From: Syngnathus acus
Taxonomy: Eukaryota; Chordata; Actinopteri; Syngnathiformes; Syngnathidae
Reading direction: 5' to 3'
Length of the DNA stretch: 64,000 nt
Assembly: GCF_901709675.1 (NCBI RefSeq)
Contig: NC_051105.1
Span: forward strand, 9,294,104-9,358,103
Every line of letters starts with the position of its first letter. Position 1 is the stretch's first letter. The notes below the pieces were generated by a model. That model worked only from the letters and a program-made list of their open reading frames with translations, was not told where the DNA came from and did not search any database. The position numbers were made by a program, and so were the translations under genes. Shown piece by piece: positions 12,145 to 31,801 of this stretch.

Positions 12145-14135
12145 TCAGTATTCTCCATCTTCATCCTCATCCCCAATGCTGTCAAAACAAACTTCTTCAT
12201 AATCCTTCTCCAGGGCTGCCATATCCTCTCTGGCCTCTGAGAACTCTCCTTCCTCCATTCCCTCTCCCACATACCAGTGCACAAAGGCTCTCTTGGCGTA
12301 CATCAGATCAAACTTGTGATCAAGACGGGCCCAAGCCTCAGCAAATGCCGTTGTGTTGCTCAGCATGCACACAGCCCTTTGCACCTTGGCTAGATCTCCT
12401 CCGGGAAACACCATCGGAGGCCGGTAGTTGATGCCCACTTTGAAGCCTGTAGGACACCAGTCCACAAATTGGACGGTGCGTTTGGTCTTGATGGCAGCAA
12501 TAGCAGAGTTGACATCTTTAGGTGCCACATCGCCAACAAACAACAGCAAACAGCAGGCCATGTATTTACCATGACGAGGGTCGCACTTGACCAACTGGTT
12601 GCCTGGCTCAAAGCAGGCATTGGTGATGTCAGCCACAGATAGACGCTCATGGTAGGCTTTTTCAGCAGAGATGAACGGGGCATATGTAGCTAGTGGGAAG
12701 TGCATACGGGGGTAGGGCACCAAGTTGGTCTGGAATTGCGTCAGGTTAACATTCAGGGCGCCATCAAAGCGAAGAGATGCTGTAATTGAAGACACAATCT
12801 GGCCAATCAGTCTGTTCAAGTTAGTGTAGGACGGCCTTTCTATATCGAGGTTTCTGCGGCAAATGTCAAAGATGGCTTCATTGTCCACCATGAAGGCACA
12901 ATCAAAGTGCTCAAGGGTGCTGTGAGTAGTCAAAATGGAATTATAGGGCTCTACAACTGCTGTGGACACCTGAGGAGCTGGGTAGATTGCAAATTCAAGT
13001 TTTAGTTTCTTTCCATAATCAACAGACAGTCTCTCCATGAGCAAAGAGGTGAAACCAGAACCGGTACCGCCACCAAAGGAGTGAAAGATGAGGAATCCTT
13101 GCAAGCCCGAGCATTGATCAGCCTGATAAAGGAATTGAGTCATATTTTTAATCAGCATAATGTACACCAATAGTTTGAAGCAACAAGTCAGTTAAACACA
13201 CGACATGTCTAAAAGTTGTATTGTTTTTTTTTTTTAAACACTTATTAATTTCAAAACTAACCAGCTTGCGAGTCCTGTCCAGCACCTGATCAATGATTTT
13301 TTTGCCAATACTGTAGTGCCCACGGGCATAGTTATTGGCAGCATCTTCGTTCCCTGTGATCATCTGTTCTGGATAGAACAATTGCCGATAGCGACCTGTA
13401 CGAACCTCATCTGTGGAAAACAAAGTTGAAAGTTTAAGCGATATTGAAATAACTATTACATATATTACCTGGGGTGTCAGAGGTTACTAACCGATGACAG
13501 TGGGCTCCAGATCAACAAAGATGGCCCTGGGATAATGCTTCCCAGTTCCAAACTCACTGAAGAAATTCTTGAATGAGTCATCGTCTCCAGTAGCCTTGTC
13601 AGACGGTATCCGCCCATCTGGCTGGATGCCGTGTTCCAGACAGTAAAGCTCCCAGCATGCATTGCCAATATGGACTCCAGCTTGCCCAATGTGCAGAGAG
13701 ATACATTCACGCTGGATGAAAGAGAGGGAATATATTTATCATATTGCCTCCAACCAACTGAACAGCTTTGACATTGTGCGGCAAGTTTTGATTGTAGCTT
13801 AGTTATTTTACATACAATATACGGTTAAGAGCTGACATATGTTGCATACACAGATCATTTTATATAGTTTTTGCATACACTATTGCACCACATCCTTTGT
13901 ATCTACTTGGGGCTACGCCCACCCTGGCCACGATAAAACAGTTACGCCCCTGCTGTCTTAGAACGTTATGCGACAAATACTGTCACCTAACGGACAACCA
14001 AAACATGAGCAAAGGCCCTGTTAGCATGACATTACTTAGCTTAGCTTGCAAATCTCAACCGGACGGACAAACAGGGGGAGCCCACGCAACGCAAGCTTAC
14101 AGGTGACGTCATCGATGAATGCGGTCGCTTACCAT
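12145..14135 (-). CDS. Divergent alpha-tubulin (gene A) with amidated catalytic residues
   Basis: Four exons in the usual alpha-tubulin layout: the ATG alone at 14135-14133, then 13711-13492, 13410-13262 and 13122-12145. Together they give 449 residues plus stop, with no premature stop and normal splice sites. The GTP-binding T-loop ([11 protein letters not shown]), Mg-coordinating FVDLEPTV and C-terminal EDGEY are intact. It differs from neighbours B and C in many normally invariant places. H8 reads [10 protein letters not shown] instead of [10 protein letters not shown], so D251 becomes N and catalytic E254 becomes Q. The K40 loop lacks one residue ([11 protein letters not shown]), though K40 remains. 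The S8 region reads [12 protein letters not shown] instead of [11 protein letters not shown], one residue longer. Leader similarity suggests a tandem duplicate of gene B. It could be a young pseudogene, but an intact frame argues for function. Confidence 0.93.
14104..14111. promoter_or_regulatory. Perfect CRE (TGACGTCA) just inside intron 1 of tubulin A
   Basis: The palindromic CREB/ATF consensus lies 22 bases past the exon 1 donor of gene A. Function is inference. Confidence 0.5.
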
Positions 14136-14283
14136 TGCGTCTGCTTGTCCTTTGGAACGTTATGCAGGGCTGTGCGGGCTTCAAACAAGGGAATACATTA
14201 GATTGAGAGTCGGGTCCGTCCGCAGGTTATTTCAGGCAGCATCTGCAATGCTCATTCTTAGTATAGAGGAGAAATGCGCATGT

Positions 14284-14301
14284 GGGGGGGGGGGGGGGGG
14301 G
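14284..14301. repeat. Poly-G run of 18
   Basis: An uninterrupted run of 18 G, about 150 bp upstream of the tubulin A start codon. It can form a G-quadruplex and is a likely site of length polymorphism or assembly error. Confidence 0.9.
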
Positions 14302-14367
14302 AACCCCCTGATGTTCAAGGTTGAGGAGCTGTTTAATTTCTTGGGCCCTTTTACCTTATCTAAACAT

Positions 14368-14375
14368 TGACGTCA
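14368..14375. promoter_or_regulatory. Second perfect CRE, upstream of tubulin A
   Basis: TGACGTCA lies about 235 bp upstream of the gene A start codon (minus-strand gene). With the copy at 14104 it makes a pair flanking exon 1. Binding is not shown. Confidence 0.5.
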
Positions 14376-14800
14376 ATAAATAGCCACTGCAGCAACAAAG
14401 TTTGGATTTACCATTTTCCAAAGTCTAGTCAGGAATTATGTGCCTTGCAGAAGCAGTACCACTTGTCTGCAGAAGGTGGCATCCTTTCACGCATTAACTG
14501 GAATTTATGTCCAAACATGTATTTTCTGAAAGCGCTTTTTTAAGTGTTACCATGTTTTATTAATTCAAGTCTACAGTCACTTGAAACACTTGGTGAATAC
14601 ATTGCTTATGCCTGTGATTTAGCTCAACTGACTTGAGTGTTAGCAGTCTGGAAGGTTTTCCCTGGGTTAAATAACAAAAATGACAATCATTGATGCTGCT
14701 TGGTAATATTTATTAACTGCGCAATCACAGCCAACAGACCAGGTCAATGGCATTACTGAATATTTGGACCTTGTAACTTCAAAGACTGAGCAATGACACC

Positions 14801-17201
<2,401 letters not shown>

Positions 17202-17277
17202 TTTGGCTGCTTGTCCTTTGAACGACGTTAGAGGATTCAGAGACAAGGCAAAGTGGTGAGGGGAAGGGGAGTGAGAG

Positions 17278-17339
17278 TTTATATAGGGAGGGGAAGCGGA
17301 AGGAAGGAAACTTCAGTCAGCAGCTCCGATGCTGATTGG
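17278..17339 (-). promoter_or_regulatory. Core promoter of tubulin B: TATA box and CCAAT box
   Basis: On the minus strand TATATAAA (17285-17278) lies 77 bp upstream of the ATG, and CCAAT (17339-17335) lies about 50 bp further up. That spacing is ordinary for a TATA promoter with a short 5' UTR. Confidence 0.7.
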
Positions 17340-18171
17340 TTGAAAGAAAAACGGATGTCGCTGAAGTTCGATATGTTGATCGTTGTAACGATTTTATTTT
17401 TCTGAAATTCAGTTTTTGTGTGTTTTGAGTAATGATTAAAATTGTTTTCAGTTCTTCCAAACCTTTTTTCTTTTTTTTCCCGTTGTTGTTTGGACCCCCT
17501 CACCACCAAGTTTTGGAATACTATTTTCCCGTTTTTCTGAATAATTATCATTTTGGTAAAACAAACCCGTTTTCAGTGATAATATAGCACCAATGTTTAT
17601 CTTGTAAGCTAAAAAAATGAACCGAATGACAGCAAACTGCAGAGACCAATTGTAATCACATACTTTTTAATACACAAAGATGTATTAAAATGTAGTATAT
17701 TATTCGATATATTAGATGTAGTATGTATGTGATTGTTAATAATATACTCACACATTTATAAATTAAATAAGAATAATCCAAGAAAAAAAAGAGAGAAACA
17801 TGTAGTTTAGATTTTTACTCACTCAAATTGGTTCAGCCATTTCCTTATCACTGTGTATGTACTGTAGCATAAGTTTTGTAGAATTGACTTGTTACTACAG
17901 TAGGAACTACACAGATAAACAGCAGACACTAAGGTTATTTTCTCACTCTAACATTCAGCGTCACAGCTGAATGGTACATAGAAGCTGACATTGGAGCCCT
18001 TTCATAACTGACATTCCACATGTGGGGGAATAAGTGTGGGGGTGGTGCACAAAAGAGTCTGACACAAAAAAGAAAGAATCTCTGCAGAATATGCTGTCAT
18101 AGGACAAGCACGACTAGGCCTAACTGATCAAAAACTAAACCTCTTAAAATTATTCTTCTTGTGTCTTTGAG
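17340..18171. other. Spacer between tubulin B and tubulin C
   Basis: AT-rich, with no coding or repeat signal that I can support. The end near 18171 is the gene C 3' flank. Confidence 0.5.
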
Positions 18172-19954
<1,783 letters not shown>

Positions 19955-20028
19955 TGTTGATCCCTCTTTTGCCGACGTTCAGGTGTCAGTAAGAAGATGT
20001 AGGTCTTGAGCCGCTGGTGTTGCTCGAC

Positions 20029-20036
20029 TTTATATA
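20029..20036 (-). promoter_or_regulatory. TATA box of tubulin C
   Basis: TATATAAA on the minus strand, 75 bp upstream of the ATG. This is almost the same spacing as in gene B. Confidence 0.7.
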
Positions 20037-20039
20037 CCT

Positions 20040-21629
20040 GCACTTTGAGGTGAGCAGTGATTTGATAGGAGCTGTAATCGGAGAACCTGCTGATGGGACA
20101 ATGATACGTTCATCCTCTCAATAGACAACACAATACAGGAAGGATGTCACCACCCAAAGCTTTGTTTGGGTTTTGTGTATGTGTGCACGGGAATTGGAGT
20201 GTGTATCTATTTTTTTGGGAGTGAGGGGGGAGATAATTTCACAGTTTCGCACAGCTCGTTTCAGAAGTTTTGACCTTCAAGCCTGTTCTGCACTTATATG
20301 AGATAAGATAAAGTCACACGGTGCATCAATAAATCACAGAATGCAACATACATTGGGTCCAACATAGTGAATTTCAAACTCATATATATATAAAAATTAT
20401 ATAGTATAAAAAAAAAAGCTAATACAAAGTGATGGAAATAAGTTGCGAGCAGAAACAAAAAACACCCATGAATAACATTTGCTTTGTAATCATTACACAT
20501 TGTTTATCAAGTAAAACACAAAGCTGGAATGATAGAAAAGGCAGAGCACACTGTTCGGTTTATTATTCCTAATAGTCAGTTCACTCCTTTGGGAAAGAAA
20601 TGAAATTCAATAGCCCAGACGTGATTCACTTAATATGGATGCCGAATTGCACACAGAGCAACTGCTTAGATGTGTAAACAAAAAGGTCAGCAAAAATGCA
20701 GCCTACTAAGAATGTACAAGTGATTGTCAATGAATACGCCATTATGTTCATTGTTAGATATTTATGAAGTGGTTATCATCCAAAAGGGGTTTGCAGGAGT
20801 AAAAACAAAACAAAAGAAAACATCCGGCCAGTCTGAGTTTTATTTGCCTACCTCCGCAGTCGCTGCCTGTTCAGCTGACTGAGATAAATGGATCTGTTGA
20901 TACGGCGCATGACTGCGAGGCAGACGACCCAACTAACCTCAGGAACATTTCAAACGAGACAAACAGCTTTTTCAGTCAATGAGGAGGATTTTTTTTTTTT
21001 TGTCTTCTTATTCTCACAGATTCCCCGTCTGCTAATGAATATGATCAATCTTCAGTAGTCTCTTATTTACTTTGCGTATAATGCCAAATAATACAGGAAA
21101 GTACACGGTTGGCTGTTTCCACAAAGCCATGACCCACTTGTGTTATTTGAGTACTCTACTGCCAACGCCCAAACTCTCAACATCAAGACCAGCTGTATTT
21201 GAAGGTTCAAAAAATGAGCCCATGAAACTAATGTGAAGACAGTAGGTTTTTTTTTTAATCGAAAGGAGGCAGTTTGAAAAGGAAACAAATGGTCTTTTTT
21301 CTTTGTCACGCTCCGAAAAATAAAATAAATTTAAAAAAAGCCTTTTCCGTTAGCTTGTCACATGTGCAGGAGTATTCATTGTGTAGCAACTATGACCTCT
21401 GGCTGCTAAAAACTGTAAAGACATCCAAAACTTTAAAATTGCAGTCATTTTACAGTGCAGGGACAAGGACGCATTTATTTTAAAATGTACAACAAAATAG
21501 AAGAATGGAATTTCCCCCAACCAGTCAACATAAAAAGGCAGTCTTATAAATAAATATGGGCGAAAAGTAGTTTTTATGAAAAAAAAAACCTGTTATATCT
21601 GGTTCGTCCTTTTAATACATAATACAAGA
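20040..21629. other. Intergenic spacer upstream of tubulin C
   Basis: AT-rich, non-coding sequence with scattered homopolymers. I see no gene, RNA or repeat that I can name. Confidence 0.5.
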
Positions 21630-22939
21630 TACCGTAATTTTCGGACTATAAATTGCGTTTTTTTTCATAGTTTGGGTGGGGGGGCGACTTATAATAAGGA
21701 GCGACTTGTTTTTTTTTTCAAAAATCTTCAAAAAAAAAAAGGTGAAACCGAGATAAACGAACCGCGATGTAGCAAGGGATTACTGTAATTTGAATTTCAA
21801 GTGACGTCAGCAGCGCGACGCGGCGTGGCGGTTGTTTACAAAAAGGACAAAAATTGATCACGGGATGACGAAGATGACGAAGGGCCCCACGTACTACCGG
21901 CATCATTAGCGGCTTTGTTTCTAAGTGACACGGAGGACGAAGAGTTTGAAGGATTTAAGGATTTAGAGTGACACAGAAGGTTTGAAAAACTATTATGGCT
22001 TTTATGCACGCCCGGTCCTACTCTACTGAGCTCTCTTTCACCTCCGTGGGTAGAAGTCGGGGGCCGGCGCTCGGCCGGGTGGCTGTCCGGGGACGGTGGA
22101 TGGGGCTCGGACATGGCTTTTACGCACGCCCGGTCCTACTCTACGGAGCTCTCTTTCACCTCCGTGGATGGAAGTCGAGGGCTGGCGCTCGGCCGGGTGG
22201 CTGCTCGGGGACGGTGGATGGGGCTCGGTCATGGCTTTTACGCACGCCCGGTCATATTCTATGGATCTCTCTTCCACCTCCGTGGCTGGAAGTCCACACC
22301 GCCACACGCCTGGAAGTTTGTTTTGTTAAATAAAAAGCCGTTTACCAAACCCACGTCTTTCCTTGTACTTTGTTAAGGCTACAATCTAGTTATATAATAG
22401 ATCTTTGGAATAACAACGAGGCTGACGTCAGGGCGCACGCGCGGCGTTGTTGACAAAGGACGAGGAATTTGATCGATGGATTTAATGATTTAGAGTGCAC
22501 AGATGGTTTGATAATATTATTGCTTATATAATAGTTATTTGATATCTAATTTATATATCGTTATATGGGCCTGTGGAATATTTGGAAGTGCAAGCGCCGT
22601 CAGCGGCGCGCACCCATTGTTGACAAAGGACGATGGATGGATTTAATGAATTGGAGTGACACAGATAGTTTTATAAACGTGTTATTTATGTAATAGTTTT
22701 TTTTAATAACTCTGAATGTTACGTCAGGCCCGTTCTCAGCTCTTTGTGTTTATGTCACGTTAGCATACCTATCGTTTAGCCTGTTGTTGCTCGTTCATGT
22801 CTGTTCTTGGTGTTGGATTTTGTCCAATAAATTGCCCCCCAAAATGCGACTTATACTCCGGAGCGACTTATATATGTTTTTTTTTCACTTTTTTGGGCAT
22901 TTTATGGCTGATGCGACTTTTAGTCTGAAAATTACGGTA
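21630..22939. mobile_element. 1.3-kb non-autonomous TIR DNA transposon
   Basis: The left end TACCGTAATTTTCGGACTA (21630) and the inverted right end TAGTCTGAAAATTACGGTA (22921-22939) match with a single mismatch, and both end in TA. Sub-terminal GCGACTTATA-type blocks occur in both halves. No transposase frame is present. The middle carries a minisatellite (separate entry) and degenerate repeats of a GTTGTTGACAAAGGA segment. Confidence 0.82.
21995..22313. repeat. 118-bp minisatellite inside the TIR element (about 2.7 copies)
   Basis: Units begin with ATGGCTTTTA at 21995, 22113 and 22231, exactly 118 bp apart, and the third is truncated. The unit length is not a multiple of three, so the open frames across it are not conserved protein. 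Confidence 0.88.
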
Positions 22940-23579
22940 ATATGTTTTGGAAAAGTGAATGTACTGCCATATTTTGGGGGGATTAAAAATATTTCCCCAA
23001 GTGTCATTGCTGGTTTGTATGCACACAGAAATGGGTCAGTTAACCGGTCGAACTTGTTGCGCTTCCCTTTTTGCAAACATTTGAAAGGATAAACCACTGG
23101 AACTATTTGACAGGAGTGACGTCAACCTGTGAGGTTTGACTGACAATATCTACATTTATCTCAGTGTTTTTGGATGACATATGAAGAGAACATAATATTT
23201 CATTAAGCTAGTGTCCCACCTATCATACTTATTCGCACCAGTCAATCATAAATTACTCAAAGCAATTGAAACATTTCATGAACGTTGGAGGTCTGTGCTT
23301 GTCAGGAGTGAAAGTTTCCACTCAGGCTGCAAGATCGGTTTACTGTGTGAAGAATTATATTGGCAGTACCTCGTGGTCATGCAAACAGACTGAGCGCTCA
23401 CAGTTCCTGTCAAGGAGACAGGTGGGAGTGGTTTGAAGTTGAATATAGCTTGTAGTCTCTGTGCATTTGGCAGTTGAACTCACTTGGACCACATTGAAGG
23501 ACTGCTGTGAGAGGCACTGTGGAAATTCAAATCCAGTCAAATCCAGATTGTGGTGAGGATCCTCAATTTAGCAGGCATA

Positions 23580-27536
<3,957 letters not shown>

Positions 27537-27603
27537 ACACATTTAGCTATTTATTAAATAGTTAGCAAAGTAAGTGTCAACAATGATCATTCTTTTTCTA
27601 CCC

Positions 27604-27609
27604 ATTAAA
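27604..27609 (+). terminator. Possible ATTAAA poly(A) signal of gene D
   Basis: ATTAAA about 70 bp after the stop codon, followed by a TGT-rich stretch. It is the only hexamer variant with good placement. Confidence 0.4.
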
Positions 27610-27699
27610 TATTTCAACATACTATCTTGTCTGTTGTCTTTTTTGTTTGATGGAGTGTATGTGCCGTAATTTTTTTGGAACAAGTAATCAGGAAGGCTG

Positions 27700-27775
27700 G
27701 AGCAGCGATTCGAACCCAGAACCTCAAAATACGATTTGCAGATGCCGTTACCATTTCACTCACCCATTTTATGGA
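27700..27775 (-). mobile_element. Possible tRNA-derived SINE head
   Basis: On the minus strand a B-box-like GGGTTCGAATC lies about 45 bp after a degenerate A-box-like GGGTGAGTGAAATGG, the RNA polymerase III promoter layout. There is no cloverleaf I can fold as a real tRNA. It is probably a decayed SINE. Confidence 0.4.
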
Positions 27776-27957
27776 CACATTTTAAGTATTGAAGCGTCCC
27801 CTAGTGGAGTCTAACCAGAAGGACCAAAGTAAAACATTTTGAAAAATAAAGGAGGAAAAAAAAAAGATCATACTTCCACAATTGAGTGAGATCTTAAAGT
27901 GTGATATCGAAACAAAAGTTAATGATGCTCAATTTGTTCGTTTCCCGGATGCGGGTG

Positions 27958-27971
27958 GTTGCCAAGGCAAC
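27958..27971. promoter_or_regulatory. RFX X-box in the pofut2 promoter
   Basis: GTTGCC-AA-GGCAAC is an inverted repeat matching the RFX X-box consensus, 39 bp upstream of the pofut2 ATG. It is either in the core promoter or in the 5' UTR. Confidence 0.6.
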
Positions 27972-28009
27972 GTTTGTCGAATTCCGGAAGTGCGTGGCTT
28001 TGAGGAAAT

Positions 28010-31000
28010 ATGGCGTTCAGAGAAACGTGTTTATCATTTGCTGCTATAGCTTCAACGTCCTTTCCTAGTATTTTGTGTTTTTCCATTTTGATTGCTTTCG
28101 CAGGCTTTGCAAAGGCAGATAGCGGAGACGTGTTTAGTGCAAGCAACACGCCTACTGTACCCATCGCCGCCGCTAGGGATCTACGGTAAACATGGTGACA
28201 CGTTCAGTTATGCTAGCAGCCCTTGGCTACTGTGAAATTCGTTGCAGTGATTCATTTCGAAAGTAATTAAAGGTTTACGTGGTTGAGGTTGCATGTTTGA
28301 CGCCCCAGTGTCGTATTTGAACTGTGATTCAACCACATCGGAAGTCACACTGGAATCGTTCTGCTGTCACGACACACCGTTCGAAAAATCGAAACTTTAA
28401 TGCTTTATTTAACAACTGAGCCACGTAGCATCCGCAGCAAAGCTTTTAAGCACATTTGCTCAATGATCATTATAAATTATGAAATTCGGCGATATTGTTG
28501 TGAATGCTGGAACATTTTAATGCCTGTATCAAACTCAAGTTTTTACTCGTCTGATTTGAAAACGAGTTATTTGTCAGTTTGTTTTTTAGAATTAAAATCG
28601 AATGCGATATCGTCGTTTCTACTGACGTGTCATCAGTCTGAAGCTACTCCATGTTTGCTTCCATTATAACGCAGAGCTATGACAGACTGCACTGTTGAGA
28701 TAAATGTGCTGCCCTTCAATCTCTGAATTTCAAAATATAGAGTAAAAGCTCTCCAAAGACAGTTTAACCTTCTTACTACCTAACTGAGTGACTTCAATAT
28801 TGCCTAGATTCAAAAATTTCAGGGTCCGTAAGTAAGAAGACTCACTCACTTTTTGTTTTGCTGTATCGAAGATACCTTCTGTACGATGTGAACCCTCCAG
28901 AGGGTTTCAACCTGCGGCGAGATGTATATATTCGCATCGCATCCCTGGTGAAATCTCTGAGGAAGAACGGTGATGACTGGGTCCTCGTGCTTCCCCCCTG
29001 GGGTCGCTTGTATCACTGGCAGAGCCCCAACCTCCATCAGATCCGCATCCCTTGGGGAGAGTTCTTCAGCCTCACCAGCCTACAGGCCAACGTTCCGGTG
29101 ATCGAGTATGAGGAGTTCATTGCTGGTGAGTAATTTTGACTCACACCAACCTATAGTCTGTTGTGTGAATTTCACTTTTTTCTTCTTTAAATTCCAGAAA
29201 ATGGAGGTCCATTTATTGATCAAGTTGTGGTCCTGCAAAATTACGCGGAGGGATGGACTGATGGGAAATGGGAGGAAAAGGTTGATGAGCGGCCGTGCAT
29301 TGACAAATTGATGTACAACAAAGATAAACAGGGCTACTACAGGTGATATGGACCTTCCACGAAACAAATTATTTTCCGCTTTGTTCATTGGTTGGGTCAC
29401 TTTATCAGCAACTTTATCCATCTCCTCTGTGCTGCCTTTCCAAGGGGCTGGTTTTGGGGCTTCGAAGAGACGAGAGCTCGAAACGTAACTTGTCTGTCAG
29501 CACAAGGTCATGCCTCCATCATGGTCCCGGTTCTTCGACAGAACATTACAGTGACGTGAGTCCTTTGAGAAATATTATATAACTCATGCTTGGATCAACA
29601 TTTGTAAGTTTTATTTGTGGCAAGTGTATATGATAATACAAACAAGAAGTGACAGGAGTAAATATCTTTAATTAAAAAATGTAGCCAGTTAAATTGCTAC
29701 TGAATGTTATTCTAGATTCATTCTTCAGTTTTTTTTAAAGCACTTGTAGTCCAGAGTAATTCTAGACTACTAATCTTGCTTTGTAATTTGCATAGATGAC
29801 CCTACAGGTGGCAGTCGTAAATTGTCCAACTTGTTTTTTTTCGTCATCCGCAGCTCTGTAATGCTCGACCGAGCAGAAACACTTCTCCATGATCATTATG
29901 CAGGAAAGGATTACTGGGATGTAAGTGACACAAAACACAAGCGTGACAAATGCAGCAAGCTGCTGTTTTCATTTACTGCTCTTGTTCTTGATATATATGT
30001 GGGATGAAAATAATATCTACCGCATTTTAACATAGAGCCGTCGCAGTATGGTGTTTGCCAAGCACCTGCGTCTCATTGGAGATGAGTTCAGAGCAAAGTA
30101 CCTCAACTCGACAGATGATGGCGACCACACGGTTTACAATGAAGACTGGACTCGCATGAAGGTGAGTCAGCATCTTTGCCGTGACTGCTGAAACTGCTTT
30201 TTTTTTTTTTTTTGTCACAATGACTGTCGCATATATCAAAATATCGATTATTACAACCATTTCCTTCTCAGGCCAAGCTGGGCTCTGCCAAAGGGGGCCC
30301 GTACCTCGGGGTCCACTTGCGGCGAAAGGATTTCATCTGGGGTCACAGAGAGGACGTGCCCAGCCTGAAGGGGGCTGTGAAAAAGATACGGAACCTGATG
30401 AAGAAGCACAAACTGGAGCAAGTCTTTGTTGCAACCGATGCAGACCAGGAAGGTGACGTCTTATGAACAGGAATTATTTTTCCATTATCTTTGTTTTCAT
30501 AATCAAAGTGAATTGAGAATTCTGTCCGCATTGTATTGAAAGCGCCATCAGTGTATCTCCGTATTTACGCCATCCCACAGAACTGAAGGAGCTAAAGAGG
30601 CTGTTGCCTGAGATGGTGCGATTTGAAGCGTCCGCAGAGGACCTGGAGCTTTTGAAAGATGGAGGAGTGGCAATCATTGATCAGTGGATTTGCGCTCATG
30701 CAAGGTAAACTGGTGATCATTGGGACCATGGGATGGATGCATTGTGTAGTTTTGTTTTCCTGCTTTGAGTTTCTCCCGTCAAGAAGGAACAATCCACTTC
30801 CTTATTGTGCAACAAAACAAGCATAACTTATTGACACAAGAGGTTACGCCACCATCTCCTGTATGGTTGACTCAGTTTGTTTTATAATGTGAATATTTGA
30901 AAATCAAAAACCTGCTTCGGGAAACTAGTGGAACCAGCCATGCTGTTAACTGATTATTTTTTTGCTTATATCGCTCAATCTAGATTCTTCATTGGAACAT

Positions 31001-31137
31001 CGGTTTCGACTTTTTCCTTCCGTATCCACGAAGAGCGTGAAATACTTGGTTTTGATCCAAAGACCACTTACAACCGCTTCTGTGGGGATGCCGAGAAAGA
31101 GTGTGAACAACCTACACACTGGAAAATTGTTTACTGA
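28010..31137 (+). CDS. pofut2: GDP-fucose protein O-fucosyltransferase 2
   Basis: An ER-luminal enzyme that transfers fucose from GDP-fucose to Ser/Thr of folded thrombospondin type 1 repeats. Nine exons: 28010-28185, 28872-29125, 29198-29342, 29445-29555, 29854-29920, 30036-30161, 30272-30452, 30581-30704, 30984-31137. They close in phase at 445 residues plus stop; human is about 429. Exon 1 encodes a hydrophobic N-terminus (about residues 15-33, [14 protein letters not shown]) that acts as signal peptide. [11 protein letters not shown] holds the catalytic glutamate region, and [12 protein letters not shown] is the GDP-fucose-binding arginine motif. The end [11 protein letters not shown] matches the family, but there is no obvious KDEL. 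Candidate sequons include RNVTC and QNITV. The 0.7-kb first intron holds nothing recognisable. Confidence 0.96.
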
Positions 31138-31758
31138 TGGCACCTTTGAAGTTTGCTACTTTACACACGTGCCAAAGCCAATGTCAATCAAGGACACAGT
31201 ACAGTATTTGAACTCTTGTTTTTTGTTTTTGTCTTGTACTTTTTTTATGCCTAGGAGTGGCTGACCTGGAGTAACACCAAGAGCATATTGTTCTGCCAAA
31301 CAGTCTCATTTGCATAATATTTGAAGACAGATTTCAATTGGCGTGATATTTTTCTGTCATTAATTACTCATATCATTGGCACTGGTGGAAAATATCTTCG
31401 GGGGGCTTTTTGTAGAGGATTTGAATCAGTGTTTTTAAATAAGTGGAATTTGACATTCTGGATATGTTTTTTGTGACTATAATTTAGTTGTATTCGCTAA
31501 GTGGCAATTATTTCTGCCTCAATCTTGCATATCCTATTGCATTTTCCAATTGAAAAGATCCACTCTCACTTTTTACTCATTCTTGCACAATAACCCGTGG
31601 GTTTTTACAATTTTACTGAAGCAGGTAATGCTTGGAATATGTTCTACACAGAGAGGACAATACTGTGAGTGTAAAGCACTACAAGTCATTTTGCCACTTG
31701 CTGTCAACTGAAAATGACATGACATGACAAATCACGGCTCACCGTTTTTATTTTATTT

Positions 31759-31801
<43 letters not shown>

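Noticed and set aside
12145-14135. Tubulin A as a processed or disabled pseudogene
   Set aside because: It has introns at the normal positions, good splice sites and an uninterrupted 449-codon frame. Silencing cannot be excluded without expression data.
21995-22376. Overlapping open frames of 77-112 residues beginning MAFTHARSYS
   Set aside because: They arise from the 118-bp minisatellite. The period is not a multiple of three, so no frame is conserved between units.
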